64,000 nt of DNA from the NCBI GenBank assembly GCA_023105745.1, contig JALGQZ010000015.1:16962499-17026498 (forward strand), in the 5' to 3' direction. Made by a program: the position numbers and the translations under genes. The first letter of the stretch is position 1; each line of letters starts with the position of its first letter. Below the pieces are notes generated by a model, which saw only the letters and a list, made by a program, of their open reading frames with translations, was not told where the DNA came from and ran no database searches. Below are positions 23,382 through 33,841 of the stretch, piece by piece. The DNA is from Austropuccinia psidii. Its lineage: Eukaryota; Basidiomycota; Pucciniomycetes; Pucciniales; Sphaerophragmiaceae.

Positions 23382-24054
23382 TGTGGTATTCCATACCATT
23401 TTTTTTTCACCAGGCTCAAGCTCATAGTACCCCATAACAGCAGTAAATCCAGGCTACAGGCAGACTTACACTCAAATTTTACACCAAATGGTCAATTTTA
23501 CAGCAAGAAACTGGATTTAACTCATAAAACCATGGCACAGGCACCAAAGGGAAGTGTATGTGTTTAAATAAATTATTCAATTTCATTATGCATATCCAAA
23601 AAAATCAAGTTACATATAGCAAACTAGTTACAACAAATAAGGTACCACCCTTTAAATTAAACACCCCACCCAGCTTTACAACCCCTTACAGCCACAGGAG
23701 TACCTTATCTTATATCCAAAGTAACCCCACTGGAAACCTTAAAACAGAATCATATTTATTTACACCACTCATCACCTCATGCAAACCAAAGCTAGTTACA
23801 ACAGGCTGCATGCAGTACACAATTTTAATTAAATCTCAACCACATGACTATGCACAGCATGTGTCAAACTCAACAATCACATCATCTCATACATAACAGT
23901 AAATTCACCAGTGCAAGAAATTATCACCTGACCTCATTTCAAAATTTAAAAAGAAGAGGAACAACCATGACACCTGCATAAATTACACAGCCACTTCTAC
24001 CAAGCCTTAAATATGACATATGCAAAGGAAATAAAAATTCATCATGTGATACTG

Positions 24055-24265
24055 AACCCACCAACAGCATATCATGTGACAGAAAAAAGGCTGTGCTCAA
24101 GAAAAATCCTCAGCCAAAATGAAATCACCTCATGCATGCAAGGAAAATCCAAGAAAATCACATCATAATTAGCTCACCAAAAGACCATCATGTGATGAAA
24201 GAAGGCTGTGCAGAGAAGAATTATCACCAAACCTTAAATCACCTGACCCATGCAAGAAAGGGCCT
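24055..24265 (+). repeat. Imperfect tandem repeat in LTR D U3
   Basis: Two degenerate units of about 120 bp, each with ATCATGTGA, a GGCTGTGC motif, AAATCACCT and CATGCAAG. They lie 90-300 bp upstream of the TATA box and may be enhancer-like. Confidence 0.5.
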
Positions 24266-24354
24266 CACCAAAAATGGAGTCACATGATGAAATCAAGAGG
24301 AATTAAAGTGGAAGAAGACAGCTCCCATGGAGGGCCCCCTGGGCTCCCAAAAGG

Positions 24355-24363
24355 TATAAATAG
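24355..24363 (+). promoter_or_regulatory. TATA box of LTR D
   Basis: TATAAATAG followed by AGGGGCTCTC, the clearest core-promoter-like site in the window. Confidence 0.65.
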
Positions 24364-24503
24364 AGGGGCTCTCTCCACCCAAATTTCAAAATCCCCCCAT
24401 GCAAATTATATGCCATGCACATTATATCCACTTCAAAGTAGGAGCATAGGAATAATTCATCCCTCACCTGGGAGGTAGTCCAGAAAATTATAGTAAATTT
24501 ACT

Positions 24504-24572
24504 TGCCCAGTAGCTAAGCTCAGTGGAAGTATAGTGTTAACGATTGCCCAGTAGCTAAGCTAAGTGGAATCT
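24504..24572 (+). repeat. 41-bp tandem repeat in LTR D
   Basis: TGCCCAGTAGCTAAGCT begins at 24504 and again at 24545, giving one and a half units with a 41-bp period, downstream of the TATA box. Confidence 0.8.
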
Positions 24573-25251
24573 TATTATTATTAAAATAAAAATAAATATT
24601 ATCCATTACCCAAAATTAGGGTTACTACTCTATTAAAATACTTTATCCAGTAAAATTAACACCATTATCAAGACTTAAAAATAACTTACCCCTTTAAAAA
24701 TCCAATATCAAAGAACCTTACCTCTTAAATTTAACAAATACAATTTTATCCCATTATAAACCACTCTTAAAAAAAATAACAAACCTTTAAAAATCATTTT
24801 ACTATATTATAACTTTAACTTAGCAAAATCACCTTTATCAAACTCATCAAATTTTCCAAAAAACTTTAGATAACCCATCTTACAAAGGATTTATCACCAA
24901 GAAGAAACCACTCACCTCAATTTAACCAAAAAAAAAATATTAAAATTAAACAGACAAGTATTTCATTAAATATAAAATTAACCAAATTACTGACATTATT
25001 TTTCATATTATTTATTGAATAGGTCTGATCTGAGACTGCTGAATTTTTTCTTCTGCAGTTGTAAATCCACTTACTAATTTTATTTTGGTTTGTGAGCTCC
25101 AAGGAAGATTTTTTCAGTATTTAGGAGGGGCAGGCAATACACCCTTGCCACCCTTGGTTACAGGAGTTATTAGCAATTCAAAACTAGTTACCTGTGATTT
25201 CCCCCTCCAGGTACTGCCTCATTTTAATCCCACACAAGAGGAGTTCCCACA

Positions 25252-27675
25252 CTTGATCAAGCAAAGGTTTGGTGGGCTTGTTGTCAATCACCACTTCTGT
25301 TATACAGGAGTTACCAGCTGTATTAGTTTTCCCTCTGTTTGGTTTTGCTTGCATAAGTTGTGCATCTTGAACTTTTGATAAATCAGGTTGACTATTGCTC
25401 AATTGTGGCAAGTGGGAATAATATTCCATGATGTCAAAAGTGGCATTGATATTTTCTATATCATTTGAAGATTCAGAAAATATGGATGACTTATCATCTG
25501 AATTGTCTTCAATTATGTCTTCTTTTTCAACATCTGGTTCCTTTTCAATGTCAATTTCATTTATTTTCCCCCTTTTTGGACATGTATTGGCTTAATGGGT
25601 GGTGCTTTGGCAAATATGGCACTTTCTGACTGTATCTGCAGATTTATACTTAATATTACTAGAATTTTCTTTGTGGTTTTTTTCCACACAATCTTTCCAA
25701 GGTGTATTAAACCTTGCTTTGAGATTTACCCTACTAGAACCAATTTTGGTTCTGGTGGTTACTCCCCTAATATATTGATAATATCCTCTGCTGAAGATTG
25801 TTCAGTAGTCCTGCTTTTGACACCATGCTCTAAGTCACCTCCACATTGTCTCAGAATCTTTCTATGGATAAATTCTGACATGTCTGGATATAATGCTGTT
25901 AATCTGTCTTTTTGTTGGCAAAACCATGGTAAAGCTTTGTCTCTATCAGCATTAAATTTGGCAGATTCAAAGGCTGTTTCAACTTTAAACCTCCAAGAAT
26001 CACTTGCCCATTGGTTAATGATTTGGGTTTTCCACCATTTCCAACTCTGGTGTCCATGTGCTTGTCTTATTTTGATGTATCATCTGTGAGCTGATTTGGT
26101 AAACAAGGTGTTGAAACTTGCTGTTACCAATCTGTCTGGTAATTTAAAATCCTCTTTCATCATGTCAATACCTCTAATGAATTCCATATGGTCATACTCT
26201 CCTTCACCAGTGAAGTGAGGCCATTCTTTAAGTTTTGGAACTTCTTTCAAAAGTGCTTGGCCCATTGATGGTTCCAAGTTATGAAAAGGAGTGGATAATT
26301 CATTTTTTAACTGTGAATTATCAGGATCCAATGCTTGTGGATTTGGAATTCTTGTGCCCTCATTTTGATTCAGAGGTGTAGACATTCTTGGTAAGGTGTT
26401 CAGTATTTGTTCAATATCATTCATTTTACTGTTGCTACACCTTTGGGAATTTTTGTATTCATGTTAGAAGCCTTGTATTAAATTTATTACTTCAATTTTA
26501 TACATGCCTTCTTTATGTGTCAGTTCTTGCCATAACTCTGTCTGTCTTGTATTATCAGCAGTGACTTGATTCAATTTCATTAATAATTTTGATACTTCTT
26601 CTTGTGAAGCATCAAAACACTTTTTCAAGGCAATGGTATATGTCTTTACTTCAGTAAATGAATTTGAAATGTCATCAAGGACTTTCTTGTTATCTGTTTT
26701 GATAATATTTATGGCTTGTTTAATTCTTGTTTCAATTATGTCATCAATATTGAATTTAGAATATTTATCTGTTAATTCTTTAATAATGGCAGATTGTTCA
26801 TTTATTTTATTGCCAAAAGAATTATCATTATTGGAAATTTTAATTGTTCTTAAAGCTTTTTCAAAACCCATAAGTGATCCATTAATTTGGCACAGACTCA
26901 GGTTGTTTGTTTCAAGATCGTCACAAATTGATGTATTCTTATCAGAAAGATGACTTTTTACGTCAATAATAGCTTTATACAACTCTGGAATACAATTAAA
27001 AGTATCAGAAATCATTTTTGATATTTTAATCTGGCTTCCTCCTTCCTTTGTAATTCCATCATGGTTCTGGCCATCTGAAATAGATTTTCCATGGCATCCT
27101 GTTGAATATTTGGGATTCTGTAGCCCTGGCTGTAAGGTTTTGGAGCTGGTGCCTTCCCTTCGCCCTTGTTTGGAGTTTGTGGCTGCTTTTTCACGTTAAA
27201 ATTGCTGCTGCTGGCCACTGGGGCTGTTTTTGGCACTGGTTTGGGTGGTGGAGGGTTGTTTTCCCTCCATTCTAGTGTCAAAAGCATCATGTTTTCCTTC
27301 TCCATCAATGGATGCCATCCATTGAGCAATTTGCAAGTATTGGGATGGCTCAGGAATTTTCTCACAGTCAGGTAAGAATTAATGCTATTCTTCCACAGGT
27401 CTGCAAGGATCTGGTACTCCTTGACCTGAAGTGCATTGCTGTATGCACTGTGGCTGGCTTTGTATATGTCCACAGAGGCTTGTTGTGGCGGTGTCAGCTA
27501 TTTTTGAAGGTACAATGGTATTATCAGCTACAGAATGACCCATTTTAGTTGTTTGGAAGTCATCAACTGACCCTTTTCCTTCTGTACCTGATTGTCCTAT
27601 ACCATAATCACTTCTATTACCTTTCTGGGAGCTGCTTGAGGGGTTATAGCTGGCTCCTGACCTGGTTGAAGGCAT
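25252..27675 (-). pseudogene. gag and protease N-terminus of element 2 (decayed)
   Basis: From 27675 the start MPSTRSGASYNPSSSS opens a 96-codon frame (27385-27675). The main Gag frame is +1 to it and reads through 27012-27473 (NSYLTVRKFLS, NNPPPPKPVPK, MARTMMELQRKEEARL), 26464-27015 (MISDTFNCIPELYKAI) and 26080-26424 (LKEWPHFTGEGEYDHMEF). The zinc knuckle near 25590-25625 reads CHICQSTTH then a TAA in place of Leu, then ANTC. The protease part ends at KPLLD, where LTR D begins. At least four breaks are present, so no functional Gag would be made. Aligning with element 1 supports every piece. Confidence 0.86.
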
Positions 27676-27712
27676 AATTATGGTTAAAAAGGCTTAAAAT
27701 AGTATTTTTACA

Positions 27713-27913
27713 TCAAAAAAACTGACTATTGGCCGAATTCTTAGCTTTCTGAAGGGTATTACTTACGTCCAAGGTAATCAATTCATAAGATATTGGTTCA
27801 TGTTGGTTATTTTGAGTCACAATAACAGTACTATTATGGTCTGAATTAACAGTACTGGCAGGAATAATGCTGGTTACTGTTGAAGCTGTTTCAATGTTTT
27901 TTTGTCTTACCAC
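27713..27913 (-). CDS. Leader ORF of element 2 (function unknown)
   Basis: 66 codons, homologous to the leader ORFs at 7269-7559 and 62941-63177 (IETASTVTSIIPASTVNSD, SNTLQKAKNSANS). It ends before the Gag start and is not in its frame. The reading frame has survived while surrounding leader DNA has changed, which hints at past constraint. No known domain. Confidence 0.48.
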   Translation of the reverse strand: MVRQKNIETASTVTSIIPASTVNSDHNSTVIVTQNNQHEPISYELITLDVSNTLQKAKNSANSQFF

Positions 27914-28149
27914 GTTGTCAGAAACTCAAATTATTGAAGAAGCCAATTAATTAATTAAAAAAAAGGTTATTTCAAAAAAGAAATAAAAATATAAGCCTCA
28001 CTTATAATATGAAAAAATTATTTTTTATGGATTTTTTTTGATTATAAGTATTTTTTATATGTTTTTAAATTTTTCAAAATAAGAAAAAGGATTTAAAAAG
28101 AGTAAAAAAAGTTATGTCACAGGTAAAATATTATGGCTGGGCCCCCAAA
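27914..28149 (-). other. AT-rich leader and primer-binding site of element 2
   Basis: No gene. On the minus strand TTTGGGGGCCCAGCC (28135-28149) follows the LTR end and matches the primer-binding-like site of the other elements. The rest is AT-rich leader. Confidence 0.65.
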
Positions 28150-29972
28150 TTTAAGGTCTGGATATGAAACTTTGATTAAAAATCAAGTACTTTTCCTTTC
28201 CTCAAATTTGTATAAGGTAAAAATCAATTAAAAATAGTAAGAAATATTATTTTTAAGAGAAAACATGCCAATTTTATTGTTTATAACTTTATTAGTATAA
28301 AACAATAATATTGTAAAAATTTATTGTTTTACCCACAATAAAAATTTATCCTAAAATACTCTACAAGAGATATTTAAGGCTACAAAAGAAATTTCTTCAA
28401 GAGCAATTTCAATTGGAGTTAATTGAGCAAAGAACTGCAAGCAATTAATTAAAGAAAAAAGTCTTTAAAAACAATATTAAAGAGGAAATACGCCCAAAAG
28501 TGACCAGAGTGAATTTGGAAATAAAGTGCCAAAGTTAACATTGATGAGAGATGCTTTAATTCACTTTTGGGGTGGTTCAGGGGTAAAAATGATTATAAGA
28601 GTTACAAACAATGATTATAATGATTTTTTCATGTGGTTAAAAGGTTTAAAATTATTTAAGAAAGGTGGTTGGAATCTTTTATTGATTGGTTTAACAATGT
28701 TTAAACTAATTATAGAAGGAAAAGATTCTAACATGAAGAGAAAAGTGGGGCAAAGAAGACATCCTTTTATAGCCATCAATTTTCTTACTCCAAAAGTAGA
28801 ATTTACTCTTGTCAGTCGTTAAAAACAGTCTCACAACAGAAAAGCAAATTATGGCATCATTGGACCCTGGTTTGGACCAAAAAAGGGCTGGTTTAAGCCA
28901 TTTTTAGCGATTTTAGACCCTTAATTCAGCCATTACTATAGCAATACCTGCTCTAGAGCCTTCAAAACATGTCAGAATGTGAGTAAGAGACGTAGAAACC
29001 AGTCCAAACTGTTTTTACTATGATTGTTCTATCTTAAGGGTAGTTTTACCCTCTTGGCAACAGCTCAAACTACCCCAGTTGGTATCAAAACCTCATCATC
29101 AATTGAGTCCACAGACCCTGTAACTCAATTACAGGCCAAAAGTGATGAGCCTTTGCATGAATTTTGACATCCCACGCCTGTCAGCAAGGATTATGGGGGT
29201 CTAGCTCCCCCTTGGAGCTGGAGTTCCTTTTCCCCCCAATTTTAATCTTTCCAATTTATTTTTCTTTTAATTCCTCATCATGTATTATACTTATAATTCA
29301 GATATGGAATTCAATTGAGTTGTACAGTTCAATACAGTAATAATTGATACCTCATATGTAAATCAAATTTCACTTATGTAATACACGCGCACATTTTGAC
29401 ATTTCAATTGAACTCAATTGAAAATACTTCAATTCCTCATAACTTCTAAACTAAACACAACACCTCAATTTTAACACAGAATTTGATGGTTAACACCACA
29501 TGTGGTGTGAATTAAATTAAAGTTTTGAGGATTTTAAACTTTTGTATTGAAAATACTAAAAACTTAATTTAAGCTTATTTAGAGTTGAGTTACAGAAATT
29601 TCATCCAGAGGTGACCCCACCTGATTTTTTATGAGGAATCCAATGGTGAAATAATTTTTATATGTTTATTTAATGGATAAAAAGTTATAATAATTTTTAT
29701 TTAACTTTTTTCCAAAAAAATTTATTTTTTACAATTATGTTCAAAATTAATTTTTACTTAATTTTTTCAAGTATAAATGTAATTTTACAATTTCAAAATT
29801 TAATGTAATTTTCTTTTTAAATTGTAATTAAATTTTTAATTGTGATTATAATTTTTTATTTATACTTTTATTTTTATTTTAATAATATAAATAGATTTAT
29901 TTTATTTATATTTATATGTTAAGTTTGTATTTGTGGTCTTTTGGGTATATGAAATCACCTCTAAGGCTCACA
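28150..29972 (-). repeat. Family A 5' LTR of element 2
   Basis: 1823 bp. It starts TGTGAGCC at 29972 and ends CTTAAA at 28150, where the usual terminal CA has become AA. A CTATAAAAG box reads on the minus strand at 28764-28772. Confidence 0.94.
28764..28772 (-). promoter_or_regulatory. TATA box of element 2 5' LTR
   Basis: CTATAAAAG on the minus strand at the same LTR position as in other family A copies. Confidence 0.58.
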
Positions 29973-31661
29973 CCTTCCATATTGGGATGCAACCAGAATG
30001 GTTAATCTTGACATAATGCATAATTTAATTCTTGGAATGTTGAAGGATCATGCAACTTTCAAATTGTTCATTCCAGAGTCCATATCAAAAATTTACCTCA
30101 GGTCCCACAGGAAATCCGATGACACCAACAGTTCAGACTCAGATATGATGATTTCCAACAGCTCTCTTGATAAAATCACATTGAGAGAGGCCCGCTCCCT
30201 GAGAAGAGACACAGCAAAAATAATAAATGAGCCACTCCCCACTAATTCAACCCGAAAAAACTACTTCCCAATGCTCACCCCCACATGGAACATAAATCTA
30301 GTGGTTCTGCGGAGATTCCTTCATGTGATGTGGATTACATCCCCACTTCTGAAATCCCCTTTGAATTGGATATCACTGCACTGAGTGATAACCAGATCAA
30401 GGGTGAGGCTCTGGAGCATCTATGACAAATCATATCTGAACCATAATTCCCTCATCATGGACAAGAGTACCTCCCAACATGCGTTCCCCTCCTCATGGTA
30501 GCTTAAAAGCCGCTTAATGATCTCTCTCATATAAGGTCTATATTCCATTTTTAATACTCAGTCAACATATGTCATTAGATGCACATCAATCCGCCAACAC
30601 TCAATGAAGAATGGGTCAGTCAGAAGACCCTGCAAATGAACTAACCAAGAATACATTCCATCTGATTAGTGCTATCAACATTGCCACAAGTTGGACTGTT
30701 TCAATAGATGATGCGACTGAATTTGCTGAACATTGGAAAGAATTCTGCCTTTGCAATCAACACCTGTTCCCAAAACAGAAAAGTAAACCAAATCATCATT
30801 TTACTGATCATATTCCCGAACTCTCCCAACGTTGGGGCCCAGCACAAGCCTCAGCCACATGGAGTTATGAGCACTTGATTGGAGTATTTGCAAAGATGCC
30901 AACAAATAACAAAATATGTACGTCAATTAATAAGATCAATATATTCACATTGATTAAACACCTGAACTGAATAAGACTAACTTCTTGCAGCTCTGAATAT
31001 ATGATATAGATAAAACCTTACTTCAACATATCTGTTGATGTTCCAACCTTTCTGTTCTCCTGAAATCCCCATCCGTGCCATGTGAAATAAAACAGCCTTT
31101 TGAATCACAGCCACCTGCCCTGTTCAATCACCATAAATATAACAAACCATCCCTCCATGACCAAGAAAATTATGATTTCCTGGTTGAGTACTTACAGAAT
31201 CTTCATGCAACAAGGTAAATAGTTGATTGGATCAGCTAGACACTACCGTGCAATCCAAAAGTAATCCCACTTCAAGGACTGTCTCACCTTGGTATTTTCC
31301 AGTTTCAAACATTAATATTGGGAAAAATATATTTTCAACTGAATCCAAAAATGTCAGCAACAGTGTGATATGTTTTCTGAGGGGCAACTCACGACAATTT
31401 GGTATTATTAATAGCATTTTTAAAGTCTCTGAGCCATCTAGCATAGTGAACAATAACTTTCTGATCTTGAGAACTTTGAAGATTGATGTGAATTTCTTAC
31501 CAGATTGGCTGCATCTCAGTATTTATAAAGCTGTTGGTTTTTATGATGGACACTTGATTATATCTGAAGAAGAAATAGAAGTTAACTGTGGATTGTATGA
31601 TAACAAAGTTCTGTCATGTGGACTGCTTGTAATAATAAAGCCGTTATTTCATGATATTTAG
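29973..31661 (+). pseudogene. Tnp2/CACTA-like transposase gene, 3' part
   Basis: Continuation of the gene at 16559-18031. It begins PYWDATRM then NLDIMHNLILGMLKDH, the conserved D-x-MHN block of Tnp2-like transposases. A frameshift near 30300 is followed by EIPFELDITAL and a degraded LPTCVP segment, then frame 30611-30970 with NIATSWTVS, KPNHHFTDHIPEL and RWGPAQASATWSYEHLIGVF, the C-terminal transposase block with its GP and ERL/EHL motif. A last piece, 31227-31661 (NSVICFLRGNSRQFG), matches the usual tail of these proteins. Several stops and frameshifts are present. Whether some breaks are introns cannot be settled here. Confidence 0.8.
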
Positions 31662-32143
31662 TCTACCTAAATGCAAATCTCTCAGATTCATTAGCAATTT
31701 TGCTATTGAAATAACTGCCTCAAAATTTAGTGACAGAGACATGCCATTGTGACAAGCAAAGCCCATTATTTCACATTGCAACAAAGAACTTACTATTTTG
31801 ACATTGGGTACAGTGTGAATAAGCCATGTTCAATGATCAAATGACCCACACACTCACTTTTCACAGCATCCAAAATTTCTAACTGCACCATCATCATGTT
31901 GGAAGGGGAATTGGCCCTTGTGCACCCGCACATGCCAATGCACACGCAAGCACACCCACACACACCAATGCACACACAAACGCACACACACACACAAATT
32001 CACCTGCACCTGCACACGCCAATGCAATTGAACCCGCACCCGCACCCGCCAAGAGTGGTTTCATGTGTCACCCACAAATGGTCAATGCCACCTGACTTTA
32101 GGCCCTCTCATGTATTGCCTTTGTGTGCATGTGTCACCTATGC
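31662..32143. other. Spacer with CA-rich minisatellite, no gene
   Basis: Follows the transposase. 31915-32060 is a run of degenerate CACNCGCACA-type units (CACACCCACACACACCAATG and similar). Small frames across it are low-complexity and not credible. Confidence 0.6.
31915..32060. repeat. CA-rich minisatellite
   Basis: Repeated variants of CACACGCCAATGCA and CACCCGCACC, clearly richer in C than the surrounding DNA. Confidence 0.75.
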
Positions 32144-33564
32144 TGTCAGGGTGACTCTATGATATAGCTTTAAAATTGCAAATAAAAGCTATAACTATGA
32201 GTGTGACACGAAAATAGAGATGAGAATTAAGACAATAGATGGTTAAAAGGGCTATACTCAATGAATTTAGTGATGGTGAGTACTGTTGATAGCCCTGGGT
32301 GCAGTGTTTATCTGTTGGTTTACAATAATAAACCCTACAATAATTATAATTTATAATTCTACCTGTTAAATTCTAAGAGTACCACTTCTTTTGAGAAGTT
32401 ATACCACATAAGAATATCAAGAACAGGATGCTGGGTTTGCTTCCTGGTGAGGCAAAGCCTCCTTTTATCTTGTTCTGGGGTAGTGGGAGGTGGTTTACCT
32501 CTGCACACGACCACAGAGTGAAAGTTTTCACTACTGTGGGCTGGTTTGTGGTTCTATACACTCAATACAGGCTATTACTGGGTTGAAATGTGGTTTTAGA
32601 ACCACAAGTAGTCATTTTTACCCTATACAGGGTGAATATTTTCACCAATGGAGTTTACAGGTGTGTTCTGGTGCTTCTGACGCGTCAGAAACTGTACAGA
32701 ACCTGTATGCACCTCTGTATTCGACTTAACTATGAGTTATTGAAGTATGAAGAAGCTTCAGCGTCTGTTTGACACCTCATAATCATACTTATGGGATAGT
32801 ATCCCACTACAAGGCTGTATTGGCCAGACTGTGGGATTTTGACCTTAAAACAACCATAACTTTGTCAGTTTTTGATATATGAACCTCAAAGCTGGTTCAG
32901 TGTGTAGCCCTGAATGTTTTCTACACAATGGTACCTCATTTGATATTGCTATCATTAAAAATGGCAAAGTGATTCCATGTACAAGTTTTTTTGTACATGT
33001 GTATGTGTTGGCCAAAAGCTGTATTGGGCTTGTTTGCCCCATAACGTTTGTTCTAGTTGAGATATGAAGAAATGGATGACACCATAAGATAGCCCTGATT
33101 GTGCCCTTTCCAAAAATACCCCACTTTAGGTATCTCACACTAAAACTGTAGAAGTTAGATGAGGGGTGAATGTTTTGTTCACCCTTATGTGGCCTGAATT
33201 TGATCATAACCTCAGTAATACTAGTGCCAGCTCAGTTTGGCTGGTACCATTGGATAGCCCTGGCTTAGGGCTTCATTTTGCATACCCATTTGATGGGGTT
33301 AAGCCTCTTACTCTGTATTTCAGATGAGAGGTGAAAATTAAGGTTTATGCTCAATAATAACTTTGAGCATGAATAACTTTGTTATTCTTTTTCCTATGGT
33401 TATGGGACTTATATTTTCAAAAAGAGGTAATTTTCCCCTTTCTTTTGATACCTTTTGCGCTAATTTGGCTCAGCTCCATGTTTTGGTGGTATCTTGACTA
33501 TACCATTCATTTATGGTATATTGGCTGTCATGCTTGTGCTCCGGTTTTGAGTCACAGGGTGACA
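32144..33564 (-). repeat. Family C solo LTR, minus orientation
   Basis: 1421 bp, the reverse complement of the element 4 LTRs. It starts TGTCACCCTGTGACTC at 33564 and ends near CACCCTGACA at 32144. Flanks are TATGC (32139-32143) and CATGC (33565-33569), a five-base duplication with one change. It is more diverged than the element 4 pair. A GATAAAAGG box reads on the minus strand at 32461-32469. Confidence 0.88.
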
Positions 33565-33841
33565 CATGCACCCACTGCATTGTGCAGTGGGCTCTAACCA
33601 TGTCACCCCCTCCTGCTAAGCTAGCTGATTCATGGCTACACAAAATTAGGACAACACATCATTTGACCATGGTGTGCCCGTCACACACACACACCTGCAC
33701 CCGCGGTATTGTGTGGTGGGCTCTACCAGTGTCATCTGCAAAACAACAATCCCGCTCAGGCGGAGTCCTTTCATGGATGAACTGGTAAAGTCAAACCCCC
33801 TGCCTACATCAAGACTGGCTGAAGGACCTCTTTGATGTGTG
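33565..33841. other. Spacer between solo LTR C and element 3
   Basis: No gene. It holds a perfect 9-bp-stem hairpin CCCACTGCA-TTG-TGCAGTGGG (33571-33591) and a second decayed copy of the same unit about 130 bp downstream (33700-33730, GGTGGGCTCTACCAGTGTCA). A CA run is at 33681-33692. Confidence 0.55.

Larger units (their letters stand above)
23382..25251 (+). repeat. Family D solo LTR inserted in the element 2 protease
   Basis: About 1.87 kb with no similarity to the other families, placed between the LLD and PGA codons of the protease. The left end TGTGGTATTCC is clear. The right end is either 25251 (CCCACA, giving a four-base CTGG/CTTG duplication) or 25234 (AATCCCACA, a better inverted match to the left end). 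A TATAAATAG box at 24355-24363 on the plus strand sets the orientation. No coding sequence of retroelement type lies inside. Confidence 0.75.
18032..29972 (-). mobile_element. Element 2: family A chromovirus, complete ends, TSD CCTTC
   Basis: Minus-strand element with a 3' LTR (18032-19857), internal region and 5' LTR (28150-29972). CCTTC flanks both ends (18027-18031 and 29973-29977). It interrupts the transposase gene. The internal region carries the foreign solo LTR D at about 23382-25251, which splits the protease. RNase H, integrase and chromodomain remain in one open frame; RT, protease and Gag are broken. Confidence 0.96.

Noticed and set aside
23382..25251. DNA transposon instead of an LTR for the insertion in element 2
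   Set aside because: The TG...CA ends, the TATA box, the size and the lack of a transposase favour a solo LTR, though a non-autonomous element is not fully excluded.
31793..32162. Small frames of Cys/Val or His/Thr repeats across the CA-rich region
   Set aside because: They are translations of a minisatellite and have no credible start or conservation.
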